Shown: piece after piece, positions 1-8,180 of the stretch | How positions within the stretch are numbered: position 1 is the first letter of the stretch | Layout of the letters: each line of letters opens with the position of its first letter | Assembly: GCF_015477835.1 (NCBI RefSeq) | Contig: NZ_JADLQN010000002.1 | Location: forward strand, 620,001-684,000 | DNA: 64,000 bases | Source: Nocardia higoensis | GTDB lineage: Bacteria > Actinomycetota > Actinomycetes > Mycobacteriales > Mycobacteriaceae | Reading direction: 5' to 3' | Notes under the pieces: model-generated | What the model was told of the DNA's origin: nothing | Databases searched by the model: none | The model's input: the letters and a program-made list of their open reading frames with translations, nothing else | Made by a program: the position numbers and the translations under genes

Positions 1-210
1 GACGGGGCCATCGAGGTCGAGGGTCGGGTTGTCGAACCGCTGCCCAATGCGATGTTCCGGATCGAGCTCGAGAACGGACACAAGGTTCTCGCGCACATCA
101 GCGGGAAGATGCGGCAGCACTACATTCGCATCCTCCCCGAGGACCGGGTGGTCGTCGAGCTCTCGCCCTACGACCTGTCCCGCGGCCGGATCGTTTACCG
201 CTACAAGTGA
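1..210 (+). CDS. infA: Translation initiation factor IF-1 (5' end outside window)
   Basis: This is the C-terminal 69 codons of IF-1, open at the left edge of the window. IF-1 binds the A site of the 30S subunit and helps IF-2 and IF-3 during initiation. The reading frame from base 1 shows the OB-fold strands typical of IF-1: an [19 protein letters not shown] segment, then [19 protein letters not shown], then a terminal [13 protein letters not shown] ending in TGA at 208-210. IF-1 is normally about 73 residues, so only a few N-terminal codons are missing. It heads the rpmJ-rpsM-rpsK-rpsD-rpoA-rplQ group, as in other actinobacteria. Identification is secure; the start lies outside the window. 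Confidence 0.97.
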
Positions 211-259
211 GGTCGGGTCCCGGGCGCACCGGGGCGCGGCAGGATGAGTCCGGGCCGAC

Positions 260-319
260 GGCGCAGTGCGCTGCGCCCGGAATCCCATAGAGAGACTTCC
301 CCAGCCGTCGGCTGGGGAA
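260..319 (+). other. Two stem-loops in the infA-rpmJ spacer
   Basis: The 154-nt spacer between infA and rpmJ holds two strong inverted repeats. The first is GGCGCAG (260-266) pairing with CTGCGCC (271-277) over a 4-nt loop. The second is TTCCCCAGCC (297-306) pairing with GGCTGGGGAA (310-319), ten perfect pairs over a 3-nt loop. No U-tract follows on the plus strand, so this is not a classical terminator. An mRNA processing or attenuation role between infA and rpmJ is possible but unproven. Confidence 0.6.
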
Positions 320-364
320 AAACTGTGTTCACACCCCAGTGAACCCGCAACAGATTGGACAGAC

Positions 365-478
365 GTGAAGGTTCAGCCGAGCGTCAAGAAGATCTGCGAG
401 AAGTGCAAGGTGATCCGCCGTAACGGGCGGGTCATGGTGATCTGCGACAACCTGCGCCACAAGCAGCGCCAGGGCTGA
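365..478 (+). CDS. rpmJ: 50S ribosomal protein L36
   Basis: A 37-residue L36, a small zinc-binding protein of the large ribosomal subunit. It starts at GTG 365 with the universal [11 protein letters not shown] beginning. The zinc-ribbon ligands C11, C14, C27 and H32 are all present, so this is the zinc-binding C+ form rather than the zinc-free paralogue made under zinc starvation. Length matches the family exactly. It sits between infA and rpsM, the standard actinobacterial order. No strong ribosome-binding site precedes the GTG; the start is set by family conservation. Confidence 0.97.
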   Translation: MKVQPSVKKICEKCKVIRRNGRVMVICDNLRHKQRQG

Positions 479-696
479 TCGAGAACCACCGCCGGGCACC
501 GATCGCCTGATCGGCTTGGCCAACAAAGAAGAACTCCCAGCTCCAGCTGCACGCTGTGGAAATTCGGGCTCTTCCCCTGTGGAGGACAACCCGGGGCGTG
601 TATGCCAACCACCGGTACGGAGGCCGGTGCCCCGAATCAACAGACGCGGGGACGGACAGGGAGCAGACCTCCGCCAACCATGAAGGAACTGCCACC

Positions 697-1068
697 ATGG
701 CACGTCTGATGGGCGTCGATCTCCCGCGCGAAAAGCGCATGGAGATCGCGCTGACCTACATTTTCGGCATCGGCCGTACCCGCTCCAAGGAGATCCTCGA
801 GGCCACCGGCGTCAGCCCGGACCTGCGTTCGAAGGATCTGAGCGACGACGACCTGACCAAGCTCCGCGACTACATCGAGGCCTCGGAGTTCAAGGTCGAA
901 GGCGATCTGCGCCGCGAGGTGCAGGCCGACATCCGTCGCAAGATCGAGATCGGCTGCTACCAGGGTCTGCGGCACCGCCGTGGTCTGCCGGTGCGCGGCC
1001 AGCGCACCAAGACCAACGCGCGTACGCGTAAGGGTCCGAAGAAGACCGTCGCCGGCAAGAAGAAGTAA
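697..1068 (+). CDS. rpsM: 30S ribosomal protein S13
   Basis: A 123-residue S13 in the head of the 30S subunit, contacting tRNA and forming a bridge to the 50S subunit. The protein opens [19 protein letters not shown], carries the helix-two-turns segment around [15 protein letters not shown], and ends in the basic tail [11 protein letters not shown]. The start is ATG 697 behind a GAAGGAACT stretch. The roughly 220-nt leader after rpmJ holds no gene. rpsK follows after 9 nt, consistent with one transcript for rpsM-rpsK-rpsD-rpoA-rplQ. Confidence 0.98.
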   Translation: MARLMGVDLPREKRMEIALTYIFGIGRTRSKEILEATGVSPDLRSKDLSDDDLTKLRDYIEASEFKVEGDLRREVQADIRRKIEIGCYQGLRHRRGLPVRGQRTKTNARTRKGPKKTVAGKKK

Positions 1069-1077
1069 GGGATCCGC

Positions 1078-1491
1078 ATGCCTCCGAAGAGTCGGGCTAC
1101 GGGCCCGAAGAAGACCCAGAAGGCGCGTCGCAGGGACAAGAAGAACGTCCCGCACGGCCACGCGCACATCAAGAGCACGTTCAACAACACGATCGTGTCG
1201 ATCACCGACCCCAGCGGCAACGTCATCTCCTGGGCGTCCTCGGGTCACGTCGGCTTCAAGGGTTCGCGCAAGTCGACCCCGTTCGCCGCTCAGCTGGCTG
1301 CCGAGAACGCGGCCCGCAAGGCGCAGGAGCACGGCGTCAAGAAGGTCGACGTGTTCGTCAAGGGCCCGGGTTCGGGCCGCGAGACCGCGATCCGTTCGCT
1401 GCAGGCCGCCGGCCTGGAAGTGGGCACGATCTCCGATGTCACCCCGCAGCCGCACAACGGCTGCCGTCCGCCCAAGCGGCGTCGCGTCTAG
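1078..1491 (+). CDS. rpsK: 30S ribosomal protein S11
   Basis: A 137-residue S11, part of the 30S platform near the E-site mRNA. Typical features are the basic N-terminus, a [20 protein letters not shown] segment, and a C-terminus with [18 protein letters not shown], the family's conserved basic tail. It starts at ATG 1078, 9 nt after rpsM, preceded by a purine-rich AAGTAAGGGATC site. Nothing unusual in length or sequence. Confidence 0.98.
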   Translation: MPPKSRATGPKKTQKARRRDKKNVPHGHAHIKSTFNNTIVSITDPSGNVISWASSGHVGFKGSRKSTPFAAQLAAENAARKAQEHGVKKVDVFVKGPGSGRETAIRSLQAAGLEVGTISDVTPQPHNGCRPPKRRRV

Positions 1492-1511
1492 CGGGAAAGG
1501 AATAGCGAACA

Positions 1512-2117
1512 ATGGCTCGTTACACAGGCCCTATCACCCGCAAAAGCCGTCGGCTCCGTGTTGACTTGGTCGGCGGTGACCAGGCGTTCGAACGTCGCCC
1601 CTACCCGCCCGGCCAGCACGGCCGCGCGCGGATCAAGGAGAGCGAGTACCTGCTCCAGCTGCAGGAGAAGCAGAAGGCTCGCTTCTCCTACGGCGTCATG
1701 GAGAAGCAGTTCCGTCGCTACTACGAAGAGGCCAACCGCCAGAAGGGCAAGACGGGTGACAACCTGCTGCGCCTGCTGGAGACCCGCCTCGACAACGTGG
1801 TGTACCGCGCCGGTCTGGCCCGTACCCGCCGTCAGGCCCGTCAGCTCGTCAGCCACGGCCACTTCCTGGTCAACGGCGTGAAGGTCGACGTGCCCAGCTA
1901 CCGCGTCTCCCAGTACGACATCATCGATGTCAAGGAGAAGTCGCTGCCGACCCTGCCGTTCCAGGTGGCTCGCGAGACCGTCGGCGACCGGCCGGTTCCC
2001 GGCTGGCTGCAGGTGATCCCCGGTCGTCTGCGGATCCTGGTCCACCAGGAGCCCGAGCGCGCACAGATCGATGTGCCGCTGCAGGAACAGCTGATCGTCG
2101 AGTACTACTCGAAGTAA
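1512..2117 (+). CDS. rpsD: 30S ribosomal protein S4
   Basis: A 201-residue S4, a primary 16S rRNA-binding protein needed for 30S assembly and decoding fidelity. The start is ATG 1512 behind GGGAAAGGAATAG. The N-terminal domain begins MARYTGPITRKSRRLRVDL, followed by the S4 RNA-binding domain (about residues 92-155, including RLDNVVYRAGLARTRRQARQ and the SHGHFLVNG segment). The N-terminal region lacks the Cys4 zinc knuckle, so this is the C-minus form usual in mycobacteria-like genomes. It lies between rpsK and rpoA in the expected order. Confidence 0.98.
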   Translation: MARYTGPITRKSRRLRVDLVGGDQAFERRPYPPGQHGRARIKESEYLLQLQEKQKARFSYGVMEKQFRRYYEEANRQKGKTGDNLLRLLETRLDNVVYRAGLARTRRQARQLVSHGHFLVNGVKVDVPSYRVSQYDIIDVKEKSLPTLPFQVARETVGDRPVPGWLQVIPGRLRILVHQEPERAQIDVPLQEQLIVEYYSK

Positions 2118-2225
2118 TTCAGCGCGCTGTGCCGCTGGTGTGTGGCCGTTCGACGACGAGCGGCCACACACAACCCCTGAAACGTGGCGTCAAATAGCGG
2201 GCGCCCTAGAAGGAGGAAGATCCTC

Positions 2226-3284
2226 ATGCTGATTTCCCAGCGACCGACGCTGACCGAAGAGGTCGTCGCCGAGAACCGGTCGAAGTTCACCATCGAGCCC
2301 CTCGAGCCGGGCTTCGGCTACACCCTGGGCAACTCGCTGCGGCGGACCCTGCTGTCCTCGATCCCGGGGGCCGCGGTCACGAGCATCCGCATCGACGGCG
2401 TTCTGCACGAGTTCACCACCGTCCCCGGCGTGAAGGAAGATGTCACCGACATCATCCTGAACCTCAAGGGCCTGGTCGTGTCCTCGGAGGAGGACGAGCC
2501 GGTCACCATGTACGTGCGCAAGCAGGGCCCGGGCACCGTCACCGCCGGTGACATCGTGCCGCCTGCCGGAGTCGTCGTGCACAACCCGGACATGCACATC
2601 GCCACCCTGAACGACAAGGGCAAGCTCGAGATCGAGCTCGTCGTCGAGCGGGGCCGCGGCTACGTGCCCGCCGTGCAGAACAAGGCGTCCGGCGCGGAGA
2701 TCGGCCGGATCCCGGTGGACTCGATCTACTCGCCGGTGCTCAAGGTGACCTACAAGGTCGAGGCGACCCGTGTCGAGCAGCGCACCGACTTCGACCGGCT
2801 CATCCTGGACGTGGAGACCAAGAACTCCATCAGCGCGCGGGACGCGCTCGCCTCGGCGGGCAAGACCCTGGTCGAACTGTTCGGCCTGGCCCGTGAGCTG
2901 AACGTCGAAGCCGAAGGCATCGAGATCGGCCCCTCGCCGGCCGAGGCGGATCACATCGCCTCGTTCGGTCTGCCGATCGAGGATCTGGACCTCACCGTCC
3001 GGTCCTACAACTGCCTCAAGCGCGAGGGTGTGCACACGGTGGGCGAGCTGGTGGCCCGCACCGAGTCGGACCTGCTGGACATCCGCAACTTCGGTCAGAA
3101 GTCCATCGACGAGGTGAAGGTCAAGCTGCACGCGCTGGGCCTCTCGCTCAAGGACAGCCCGGCGTCGTTCGACCCGTCCTCCGTGGTGGGTTACGACGCG
3201 AGCACCGGAACGTGGAGCGACAGCGGCACTTTCAGCGACAACGACGGCGGCGAGCAGGACTACGCCGAGACCGAACAGCTCTAG
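2226..3284 (+). CDS. rpoA: DNA-directed RNA polymerase alpha subunit
   Basis: A 352-residue RNA polymerase alpha subunit. The N-terminal domain (about residues 1-230) dimerises and scaffolds beta and beta-prime; the C-terminal domain (about 250-315, with [20 protein letters not shown] and the helix-hairpin-helix [17 protein letters not shown]) contacts UP elements and activators. The ATG at 2226 is chosen over an in-frame upstream ATG at 2184 because an AGAAGGAGGAAGA site sits just before 2226 and the protein then begins [12 protein letters not shown] as in relatives. The acidic tail is typical. It is followed by an unusual 199-nt spacer holding a tandem repeat. Confidence 0.98.
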   Translation: MLISQRPTLTEEVVAENRSKFTIEPLEPGFGYTLGNSLRRTLLSSIPGAAVTSIRIDGVLHEFTTVPGVKEDVTDIILNLKGLVVSSEEDEPVTMYVRKQGPGTVTAGDIVPPAGVVVHNPDMHIATLNDKGKLEIELVVERGRGYVPAVQNKASGAEIGRIPVDSIYSPVLKVTYKVEATRVEQRTDFDRLILDVETKNSISARDALASAGKTLVELFGLARELNVEAEGIEIGPSPAEADHIASFGLPIEDLDLTVRSYNCLKREGVHTVGELVARTESDLLDIRNFGQKSIDEVKVKLHALGLSLKDSPASFDPSSVVGYDASTGTWSDSGTFSDNDGGEQDYAETEQL

Positions 3285-3320
3285 GCGGCTGGGGTAGGCA
3301 ACCCAGGTCGGCCTTGACCC

Positions 3321-3470
3321 GCGGCGTGAGCGACGGGCCCGGAGGCGGTAGCGAAGCGTCACCACGAAGGGCCCCGCGAACGCCGCAATCAGACAGCGGC
3401 GTGAGCGACAGGCCCGGAGGCGGTAGCGAAGCGTCACCACGAAGGGCCCCGCGAACGCCGCAATCAGACA
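3321..3470. repeat. Tandem duplication of a 75-bp palindrome-bounded element
   Basis: Two adjacent 75-bp copies (3321-3395 and 3396-3470) fill most of the rpoA-rplQ spacer. By eye they differ at one base only (CGACGGGCCC versus CGACAGGCCC). Each copy starts with GCGGCGT and carries near its end the reverse complement ACGCCGC, so each unit can fold into a large imperfect stem-loop. The unit contains GGCCCGGAGGCGGTAGCGA, which resembles dispersed GC-rich repeats seen in some actinomycetes, but no copy elsewhere in this window was noticed. Near-identity of the copies points to recent duplication or conversion. Confidence 0.85.
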
Positions 3471-3483
3471 CAGGAGAACAACA

Positions 3484-4029
3484 ATGCCTAAGCCCAAGAA
3501 GGGTGCCCGCTTCGGCGGGTCGGCGTCGCACCAGAAGGCGATCTTCGCCAATCTGGCGACGGCGCTCTTCGAGCACGGCCGGATCACCACGACCGAGTCC
3601 AAGGCCAAGGCCGTGCGTCCCTACGCCGAGAAGATCATCACCAAGGCGAAGGGCGGCACTCTCGCCGACCGTCGCGAGGTGCTGAAGGTGATCCGCAACA
3701 AGGACGTCGTGCACGCGCTCTTCGCCGAGATCGGGCCGTCGTTCGAGGGGCGCGAGGGTGGCTACACCCGCATCATCAAGACGCTGCCCCGCAAGGGTGA
3801 CAATGCGCCGATGGCGATCATCGAGCTGGTCCGGGAGAAGACCGTGACCAACGAAGCCGATCGCGCCCGCCGCGTGGCCGCCTCGCAGAAGGCCGAAGAG
3901 AAGAAGGTCGAGGAAGCTCCCTCCGAGGAGGGCACGGCGACCGCCGAGACCACCGAGGCTCCGGCCGAGGAGACCAAGGCTGACGAGGCTCCGGCCGAAG
4001 AGTCCGCCGAGGACAAGAAGGAAGCCTGA
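3484..4029 (+). CDS. rplQ: 50S ribosomal protein L17 with acidic C-terminal extension
   Basis: A 181-residue L17, a large-subunit protein near the peptide exit tunnel. Residues 1 to about 120 form the conserved domain ([19 protein letters not shown], then [20 protein letters not shown]). The remaining 60 residues are an Ala/Glu/Lys-rich low-complexity tail ([19 protein letters not shown]). E. coli L17 is about 127 residues; long acidic tails of this sort are known in mycobacterial L17. It starts at ATG 3484 after ACAGGAGAACAACA. It closes the rpsM-rplQ transcript and is followed by a strong hairpin. Confidence 0.97.
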   Translation: MPKPKKGARFGGSASHQKAIFANLATALFEHGRITTTESKAKAVRPYAEKIITKAKGGTLADRREVLKVIRNKDVVHALFAEIGPSFEGREGGYTRIIKTLPRKGDNAPMAIIELVREKTVTNEADRARRVAASQKAEEKKVEEAPSEEGTATAETTEAPAEETKADEAPAEESAEDKKEA

Positions 4030-4045
4030 GCTGACTCGGGATTCC

Positions 4046-4897
4046 ATGGATGAGCCCGCCGCCCTCCTGGGTGGCGGGCTCATTCGCGTGCGGCTCGACA
4101 TCTCCTACGACGGAACGGATTTCACCGGCTGGGCCAGGCAGCCGGGACTACGCACCGTGCAGGGGGTGCTGGAGGAATCGCTGACCAAGGTGCTGCGTGA
4201 GCCCATCCAGCTGACCGTCGCCGGGCGGACGGATGCCGGTGTGCACGCGGAGGGACAGGTCGCGCATTTCGACACCACGGCCGAGTTCGACGGCCCGAAG
4301 CTGGTGCACCGGCTGGCCCGGTTCCTGCCGAAGGATGTGCGGGTCAAGGACGCGCGCCCGGCGCCGGCCGATTTCGATGCCAGGTTCTCGGCCATCCGCC
4401 GGCACTACGTCTACCGGCTGACCACCGCACCGTACGGGGCGGAACCCCTGGCGGCGCGCAATGTGGTCCCCTGTAAGCCCGGGGTGGATCTGGACGCGAT
4501 GCGCACGGCCTCGCGGAAACTGCTGGGGCTGCACGATTTCGCCGCCTTCTGCCGACGGCGCGAAGGCGCGACGACGGTGCGCGAACTGCAACGCTACGAC
4601 TGGGAGCGGCAGGGAGATCTGCTGATCGCACACGTCAGCGCGGACGCGTTCTGCTGGTCGATGGTGCGCAGCCTGGTCGGCGCGGTGCTCGCGGTGGGGG
4701 AGGGCAGGCGCACGCCCGACTGGGTCGCTGGATTGCTGCGGGAGACCCAGCGCTCGAGCGCGGTCACCGTCGCGCCCGCGCACGGACTCAGTCTCGTCGC
4801 CGTGGACTACCCGGCCGAGGAGGATCTGGCGGCCCGCAATGTCCAGACCAGGGAGATGCGGACGGTGCCCACCCCGGAAGGCTGCTGCGGGGACTGA
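4046..4897 (+). CDS. truA: tRNA pseudouridine(38-40) synthase TruA
   Basis: TruA makes pseudouridine at positions 38-40 of the tRNA anticodon arm. The protein shows the N-terminal [19 protein letters not shown], the catalytic-Asp motif [17 protein letters not shown] and the later [22 protein letters not shown] region typical of the family. As drawn it has 283 residues from ATG 4046. However, codons 2-13 of that reading lie inside a perfect 11-bp terminator-like hairpin. Translation may really start at GTG 4088, just before the first conserved strand, giving a protein about 14 residues shorter. It follows rplQ as in other Mycobacteriales. Confidence 0.95.
   Translation: MDEPAALLGGGLIRVRLDISYDGTDFTGWARQPGLRTVQGVLEESLTKVLREPIQLTVAGRTDAGVHAEGQVAHFDTTAEFDGPKLVHRLARFLPKDVRVKDARPAPADFDARFSAIRRHYVYRLTTAPYGAEPLAARNVVPCKPGVDLDAMRTASRKLLGLHDFAAFCRRREGATTVRELQRYDWERQGDLLIAHVSADAFCWSMVRSLVGAVLAVGEGRRTPDWVAGLLRETQRSSAVTVAPAHGLSLVAVDYPAEEDLAARNVQTREMRTVPTPEGCCGD
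4050..4083 (+). terminator. Hairpin after rplQ, likely terminator
   Basis: ATGAGCCCGCC (4050-4060) pairs perfectly with GGCGGGCTCAT (4073-4083), giving 11 base pairs over a 12-nt loop, 20 nt after the rplQ stop. No U-tract follows, which is common for actinobacterial terminators. The hairpin lies over the first codons of the longest truA reading, so it bears on the truA start. Confidence 0.65.
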
Positions 4898-5094
4898 TGG
4901 GCAGCACTGCTGCCCATCCCGCTCCCCAGCTCCCGCGGCCACGTGCCCCTGAGCTGCCGCACTGGAAGTCCGCGTGCCGGGTCGGTCGGCGTTCGTCGTG
5001 CGCTGGGCTGCGAAAGCGAAGCGCGCCGCCGATTTCGGCGACGCGCGACGCTTTGGTGTGGATATCGTGTGTGGACCCCGACGGTGTCGTGGCC

Positions 5095-5547
5095 TCAACT
5101 GCCGGTGCTCGCCTCGATCGTCTTCTGCTCGGAGCCTCCGCTGATCTGGATGCGGCGCGGCTTGGCTCGTTCGGCGATCGGGATGGTCACCGAGAGCACG
5201 CCGTTGTTGTAGCTCGCGCTGATCTTGTCGGCATCGACGTTGTCGCCCAACGACAGCTGACGCATGTAGGTGCCCGCGAAACGCTCGGAGGCGATCCACT
5301 GGACGCCTTCGTCGCTGGGGAGGCTGCGCTGAGCGCGCAGGGTCAGCGTGCCGTTGTCCACGCTGACGTCGACGGAACCCGGGTCGACACCGGGCAGGTC
5401 GGCATTGAGCACGTAGTGGTCGCCCGCCTTGAACAGATCCATCGGCATGAAGCGGGGCGCCCGTGCGGTCCCGGCACTCTCGCCGAGTAACTGGCGAGCG
5501 ACGGTGTCGATGTCATGGAATGGATCGAATCGCAGCACAGCAATCAC
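5095..5547 (-). CDS. Small heat-shock protein, Hsp20/alpha-crystallin family
   Basis: A 150-residue small heat-shock protein, an ATP-independent holdase that keeps unfolding proteins soluble. It opens MIAVLRFDPFHDIDTVARQL, as in actinobacterial Hsp18/Acr-type proteins. It has an alpha-crystallin domain (about residues 35-135, including HYVLNADLPGVDPGSVDVSV and the YNNGVLSVTIPIAE strand) with the conserved GVL motif followed by IPIAE. The GAGGTGATTG stretch just before ATG 5547 is a good ribosome-binding site. A CIRCE operator 67 nt upstream suggests HrcA control. It stands alone and converges with truA across a spacer of about 200 nt in which nothing was recognised. Confidence 0.95.
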   Translation of the reverse strand: MIAVLRFDPFHDIDTVARQLLGESAGTARAPRFMPMDLFKAGDHYVLNADLPGVDPGSVDVSVDNGTLTLRAQRSLPSDEGVQWIASERFAGTYMRQLSLGDNVDADKISASYNNGVLSVTIPIAERAKPRRIQISGGSEQKTIEASTGS

Positions 5548-5613
5548 CTCCCATTTCGATCACTGCGGCGCTCACCTCGGCCGACGAGCGCCGGAAGCTG
5601 TGCACCTCCGATA

Positions 5614-5640
5614 TTAGCACTCTAGGGGTGGGAGTGCCAG
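5614..5640 (-). promoter_or_regulatory. CIRCE element (HrcA operator) upstream of hsp20
   Basis: TTAGCACTC (5614-5622), nine bases, then GAGTGCCAG (5632-5640) matches the CIRCE consensus TTAGCACTC-N9-GAGTGCTAA in all but two bases of the right arm. On the minus strand it overlaps a plausible TAATAT -10 hexamer (5611-5616), so bound HrcA would block transcription of the small heat-shock gene. The same operator type occurs before groES in this window. Confidence 0.9.
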
Positions 5641-5760
5641 CATCGTTTCGGTGTCCGGAACCGGGTGGATCACCCGGCTCACGATGCCTGCGTCAGGAAT
5701 GGAGTGATCGGAGATGCCGCGCGCCGGAATGTATGAGACGAGCGGGAGGTTGGTTCCGGC

Positions 5761-6588
5761 ATGACGGAATACGGACTCGGTCGATTCGGTGTGTGGCGCG
5801 GCTACAAAGGGTTTCGGCCGGAGGAGGCCGCCGAACTGGAAGAGCTCGGTTACGGCGCGCTCTGGCTCGGCGGGTCGCCGCCCGCGTCGCTGGATACGGT
5901 GGAGCCGCTGCTCGCGGCGACCGAGTCGCTCACGGTGGGCACCAGTATCGTCAACATCTGGACCGCGTCGGTGACGGAACTCGCCGAGTCGTTCCACCGC
6001 ATCGAAGACCGGTATCCCGGGCGGTTCCTGCTCGGCATCGGCGTGGGGCACCCGGAAGCTGTCAGCACCTACCGCAAGCCCTACGACGCGCTCGTCGAGT
6101 ACCTCGACGCCCTGGATGCCGCCGGGGTGCCGCGATCGCGCCGGGCGGTCGCGGCGTTGGGCCCCCGGGTACTGGAGGCGGCGCGGGACCGGTCCCTGGG
6201 CGCATTGCCCTATCTCGGCACGCCGGAGCACACCCGCCGCGCCCGCGAAGTACTCGGCGCCAGGTCGCTACTGGCGGTGGAACAGAAACTGGTGGTCGAC
6301 GACGACGCGGAACGTGCCCGCGCGCTGGGGCGTTCGGTGGTCACGATGTATCTGGGTTTGGCTAACTATGTGAACAATCTGCGCAGGCTCGGCTACGAGG
6401 AGAGCGACGTCGACGGGACCGGCAGCGACCGGCTGATCGACGCGCTCGCCGTGCACGGAAGCGCTGCGCGGGTGGCCGAGCAACTCGGGGCGCACCTGGA
6501 CGCGGGCGCCGACCATGTGGCGCTGCAGCCGCTCGGCGAGGATTACCTGACCCCGCTGCGAGCGCTCGCGCCGTTGCTCCCGCGCTAG
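5761..6588 (+). CDS. LLM-class F420-dependent oxidoreductase
   Basis: A 275-residue member of the luciferase-like monooxygenase superfamily, probably using coenzyme F420. The TIM-barrel pattern is visible: an N-terminal GRFGVWRGYKG strand, an ELGYGALWLGGSP segment, a VGTSIVNIW strand, and the motif RFLLGIGVGHPE near residues 90-100 that contacts the cofactor in this class. Members without the long insertion are typically 270-300 residues, which fits. It stands alone downstream of the CIRCE region on the opposite strand to hsp20. Substrate cannot be inferred. The start is ATG 5761 with GGGAGG about 11 nt upstream. Confidence 0.88.
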   Translation: MTEYGLGRFGVWRGYKGFRPEEAAELEELGYGALWLGGSPPASLDTVEPLLAATESLTVGTSIVNIWTASVTELAESFHRIEDRYPGRFLLGIGVGHPEAVSTYRKPYDALVEYLDALDAAGVPRSRRAVAALGPRVLEAARDRSLGALPYLGTPEHTRRAREVLGARSLLAVEQKLVVDDDAERARALGRSVVTMYLGLANYVNNLRRLGYEESDVDGTGSDRLIDALAVHGSAARVAEQLGAHLDAGADHVALQPLGEDYLTPLRALAPLLPR

Positions 6589-6596
6589 CGTCGTGC

Positions 6597-6959
6597 TCAG
6601 CGCACGAACCGGGCGATGGCGTCGGTCGCTTCCTTGATCTTCGCTTCCGCCTCGGGGCCGCCTGTCCGGGCGGCATCGACCACACAATGACTGATGTGGT
6701 CCTCGAGCAGGCCCATCGCGACGGCCTGCAGCGCCTTGGTCATCGCCGAGACCTGGGTGAGGATATCGATGCAGTACTTCTCCTCCTCCACCATGCGCTG
6801 CAGGCCGCGGGACTGGCCCTCGATCCGGCGCAGTCGCTTGAGGTAGTCGTCCTTGCTCGTGATGTAGCCGTGCCCCGCGTGGTTGTGGGCGGCGTGATCA
6901 TGGGCGGCGGGGTCGAGTGCCGCGGGTTCTCTGTTGTCTGTCGCGTCGGGGATGGTCAC
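6597..6959 (-). CDS. CsoR-family copper-sensing repressor
   Basis: A 120-residue all-helical metal-responsive repressor of the CsoR/RcnR (DUF156) family, which releases its operator when it binds Cu(I). The core runs from DDYLKRLRRIEGQSRGLQRM to the C-terminus and keeps the Cu(I) ligand set Cys (in EEKYCIDIL), then His-x3-Cys (in LEDHISHC). A His-rich N-terminal stretch (HDHAAHNHAGHG) precedes the core and could bind extra metal. GTG 6959 is preferred over an upstream ATG at 7001 because AAGGAG lies 6 nt before it and the longer reading would run over the operator at 7001-7015. No copper transporter gene is adjacent. Confidence 0.88.
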   Translation of the reverse strand: MTIPDATDNREPAALDPAAHDHAAHNHAGHGYITSKDDYLKRLRRIEGQSRGLQRMVEEEKYCIDILTQVSAMTKALQAVAMGLLEDHISHCVVDAARTGGPEAEAKIKEATDAIARFVR

Positions 6960-7000
6960 CACTGTCTCCTTGCTCTGGGCCTGCCGACGAGGCCGGTCCA

Positions 7001-7015
7001 TACCCCCCGAGGGTA
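7001..7015 (-). promoter_or_regulatory. TACCC-N5-GGGTA operator, likely CsoR/RicR-type
   Basis: TACCC (7001-7005), CCCGA, GGGTA (7011-7015) is a perfect inverted repeat 41 nt upstream of the CsoR-family start. It matches the TACCC-N5-GGGTA copper-repressor palindrome described for mycobacterial RicR/CsoR sites. Its position suggests autoregulation of the repressor gene. Confidence 0.75.
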
Positions 7016-7031
7016 CAGGGGTTTGCGCTGG

Positions 7032-7979
7032 TCACGCCGTGGGCGAACTCGGCGTTGTCTCGACCGGCGCGCCGATCGGCCGCTCCGCCCCGGAACGAGC
7101 CAGCGCGATGCCACCGACCAGCAGCACGCCGCCGGCCATCTGCACCGGCGCGATCGCCTCGCCCAGCAGTATCCGGGCCAGCACGACCGCGAACAACACC
7201 TCGCTCAACAGCACCAGCGACATCAGCGTCGAACCGATCCGCGCGGCGCCCGCGACCCCGCACAGATAGGCCACCACCGTACTGATCGCGATCAGCAGTG
7301 CCAGCGCCACCCACACCGGTAGTCCGCGCTCGGCCATCACGGCCGTGCTCGCACCGACATGCAGCGGCAGCACGCTCGCCAGGCCCAGTACCCACGCCGT
7401 CACCGCCGCGACGGCCAGCCCGGCCCCGAGCAGTGTCACCGGACTCAGGCTGTCGGATGTGCGCGCAGACAGCAGGAAGAACGCCGCATTGCACAGCATC
7501 GACAACGCGGCCCAGCCCAGACCGGCCACGCTCAGCTCCGCGCTGTGGAGCACGTCGATGACCAGCGCGGCGCCGAGGAGCGCGATTGTGGCCCCGACGA
7601 GCGTGCGGGCGCTCGGCCTGCGCCGCCGCACGATCCAGTCCCAGAAGATGACCACGACCGGCGCCAGGAACTGGATCATGAGCGCGACACCCACCTGCAG
7701 ATATTGCAGCGAGAGGAAGAAGGTGGCCTGCACACCCGCCACCGCGACCACGCCGAACGCGGTGATGGTGCGTAGATGCCGCGGACTCTCCCGCAGCTCG
7801 CGAGGATCGGCGAGTGCCGCGACCACCAGCACGATCGCGGCGGCGCCGGTCAAACGGACGGCGAGGATCGCGCCGGGCGACCACTGCGCCGCCAGCACCG
7901 ACTTGGCCAGCGGGCCGGAACTGGCGAACGCCAGACCGCTCGCCACGGTCAGCCACACACCGGACCGCGCGCGCGACAC
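7032..7979 (-). CDS. EamA/DMT-family transporter
   Basis: A membrane protein of about 315 residues with two EamA repeats, hence about ten transmembrane helices. Visible helices include VWLTVASGLAFASSGPLAKS, ITAFGVVAVAGVQATFFLSL, LMIQFLAPVVVIFWDWIV and, in the second half, ALALLIAISTVVAYLCGVAG and LMSLVLLSEVLFAVVLARIL. The family exports amino acids, nucleobases or other metabolites; the substrate here is unknown. GTG 7979 is preferred because GAGGAGG lies just upstream and the protein then begins right before the first helix. An in-frame ATG at 8042 would add 21 unconserved polar residues. It lies upstream of the CsoR gene on the same strand, but the copper operator sits after its stop. Confidence 0.85.
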   Translation of the reverse strand: MSRARSGVWLTVASGLAFASSGPLAKSVLAAQWSPGAILAVRLTGAAAIVLVVAALADPRELRESPRHLRTITAFGVVAVAGVQATFFLSLQYLQVGVALMIQFLAPVVVIFWDWIVRRRRPSARTLVGATIALLGAALVIDVLHSAELSVAGLGWAALSMLCNAAFFLLSARTSDSLSPVTLLGAGLAVAAVTAWVLGLASVLPLHVGASTAVMAERGLPVWVALALLIAISTVVAYLCGVAGAARIGSTLMSLVLLSEVLFAVVLARILLGEAIAPVQMAGGVLLVGGIALARSGAERPIGAPVETTPSSPTA

Positions 7980-8180
7980 CGCACCTCCTCGACGTTTCGA
8001 ACTCGGCCTCTGGCTCTGACATCCCATCCCCGTTGTGAACAAGCATGCGCGACGAGATCGGGTGGTCGGGCGGCGGGGGGAGCGGGTCGTGCGGCCGGTA
8101 CGGGGCGGCGAGGTGGTCGCGTCGGCGGTTGATGGGGCACCTTGCGGGCCGTCCCGGCCGCTCCGGGAGAATCAACGGTC

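Noticed and set aside
8142..8180. Earlier start for the MTA phosphorylase
   Set aside because: The extra codons lack conservation and a ribosome-binding site; the family start pattern begins after ATG 8181.
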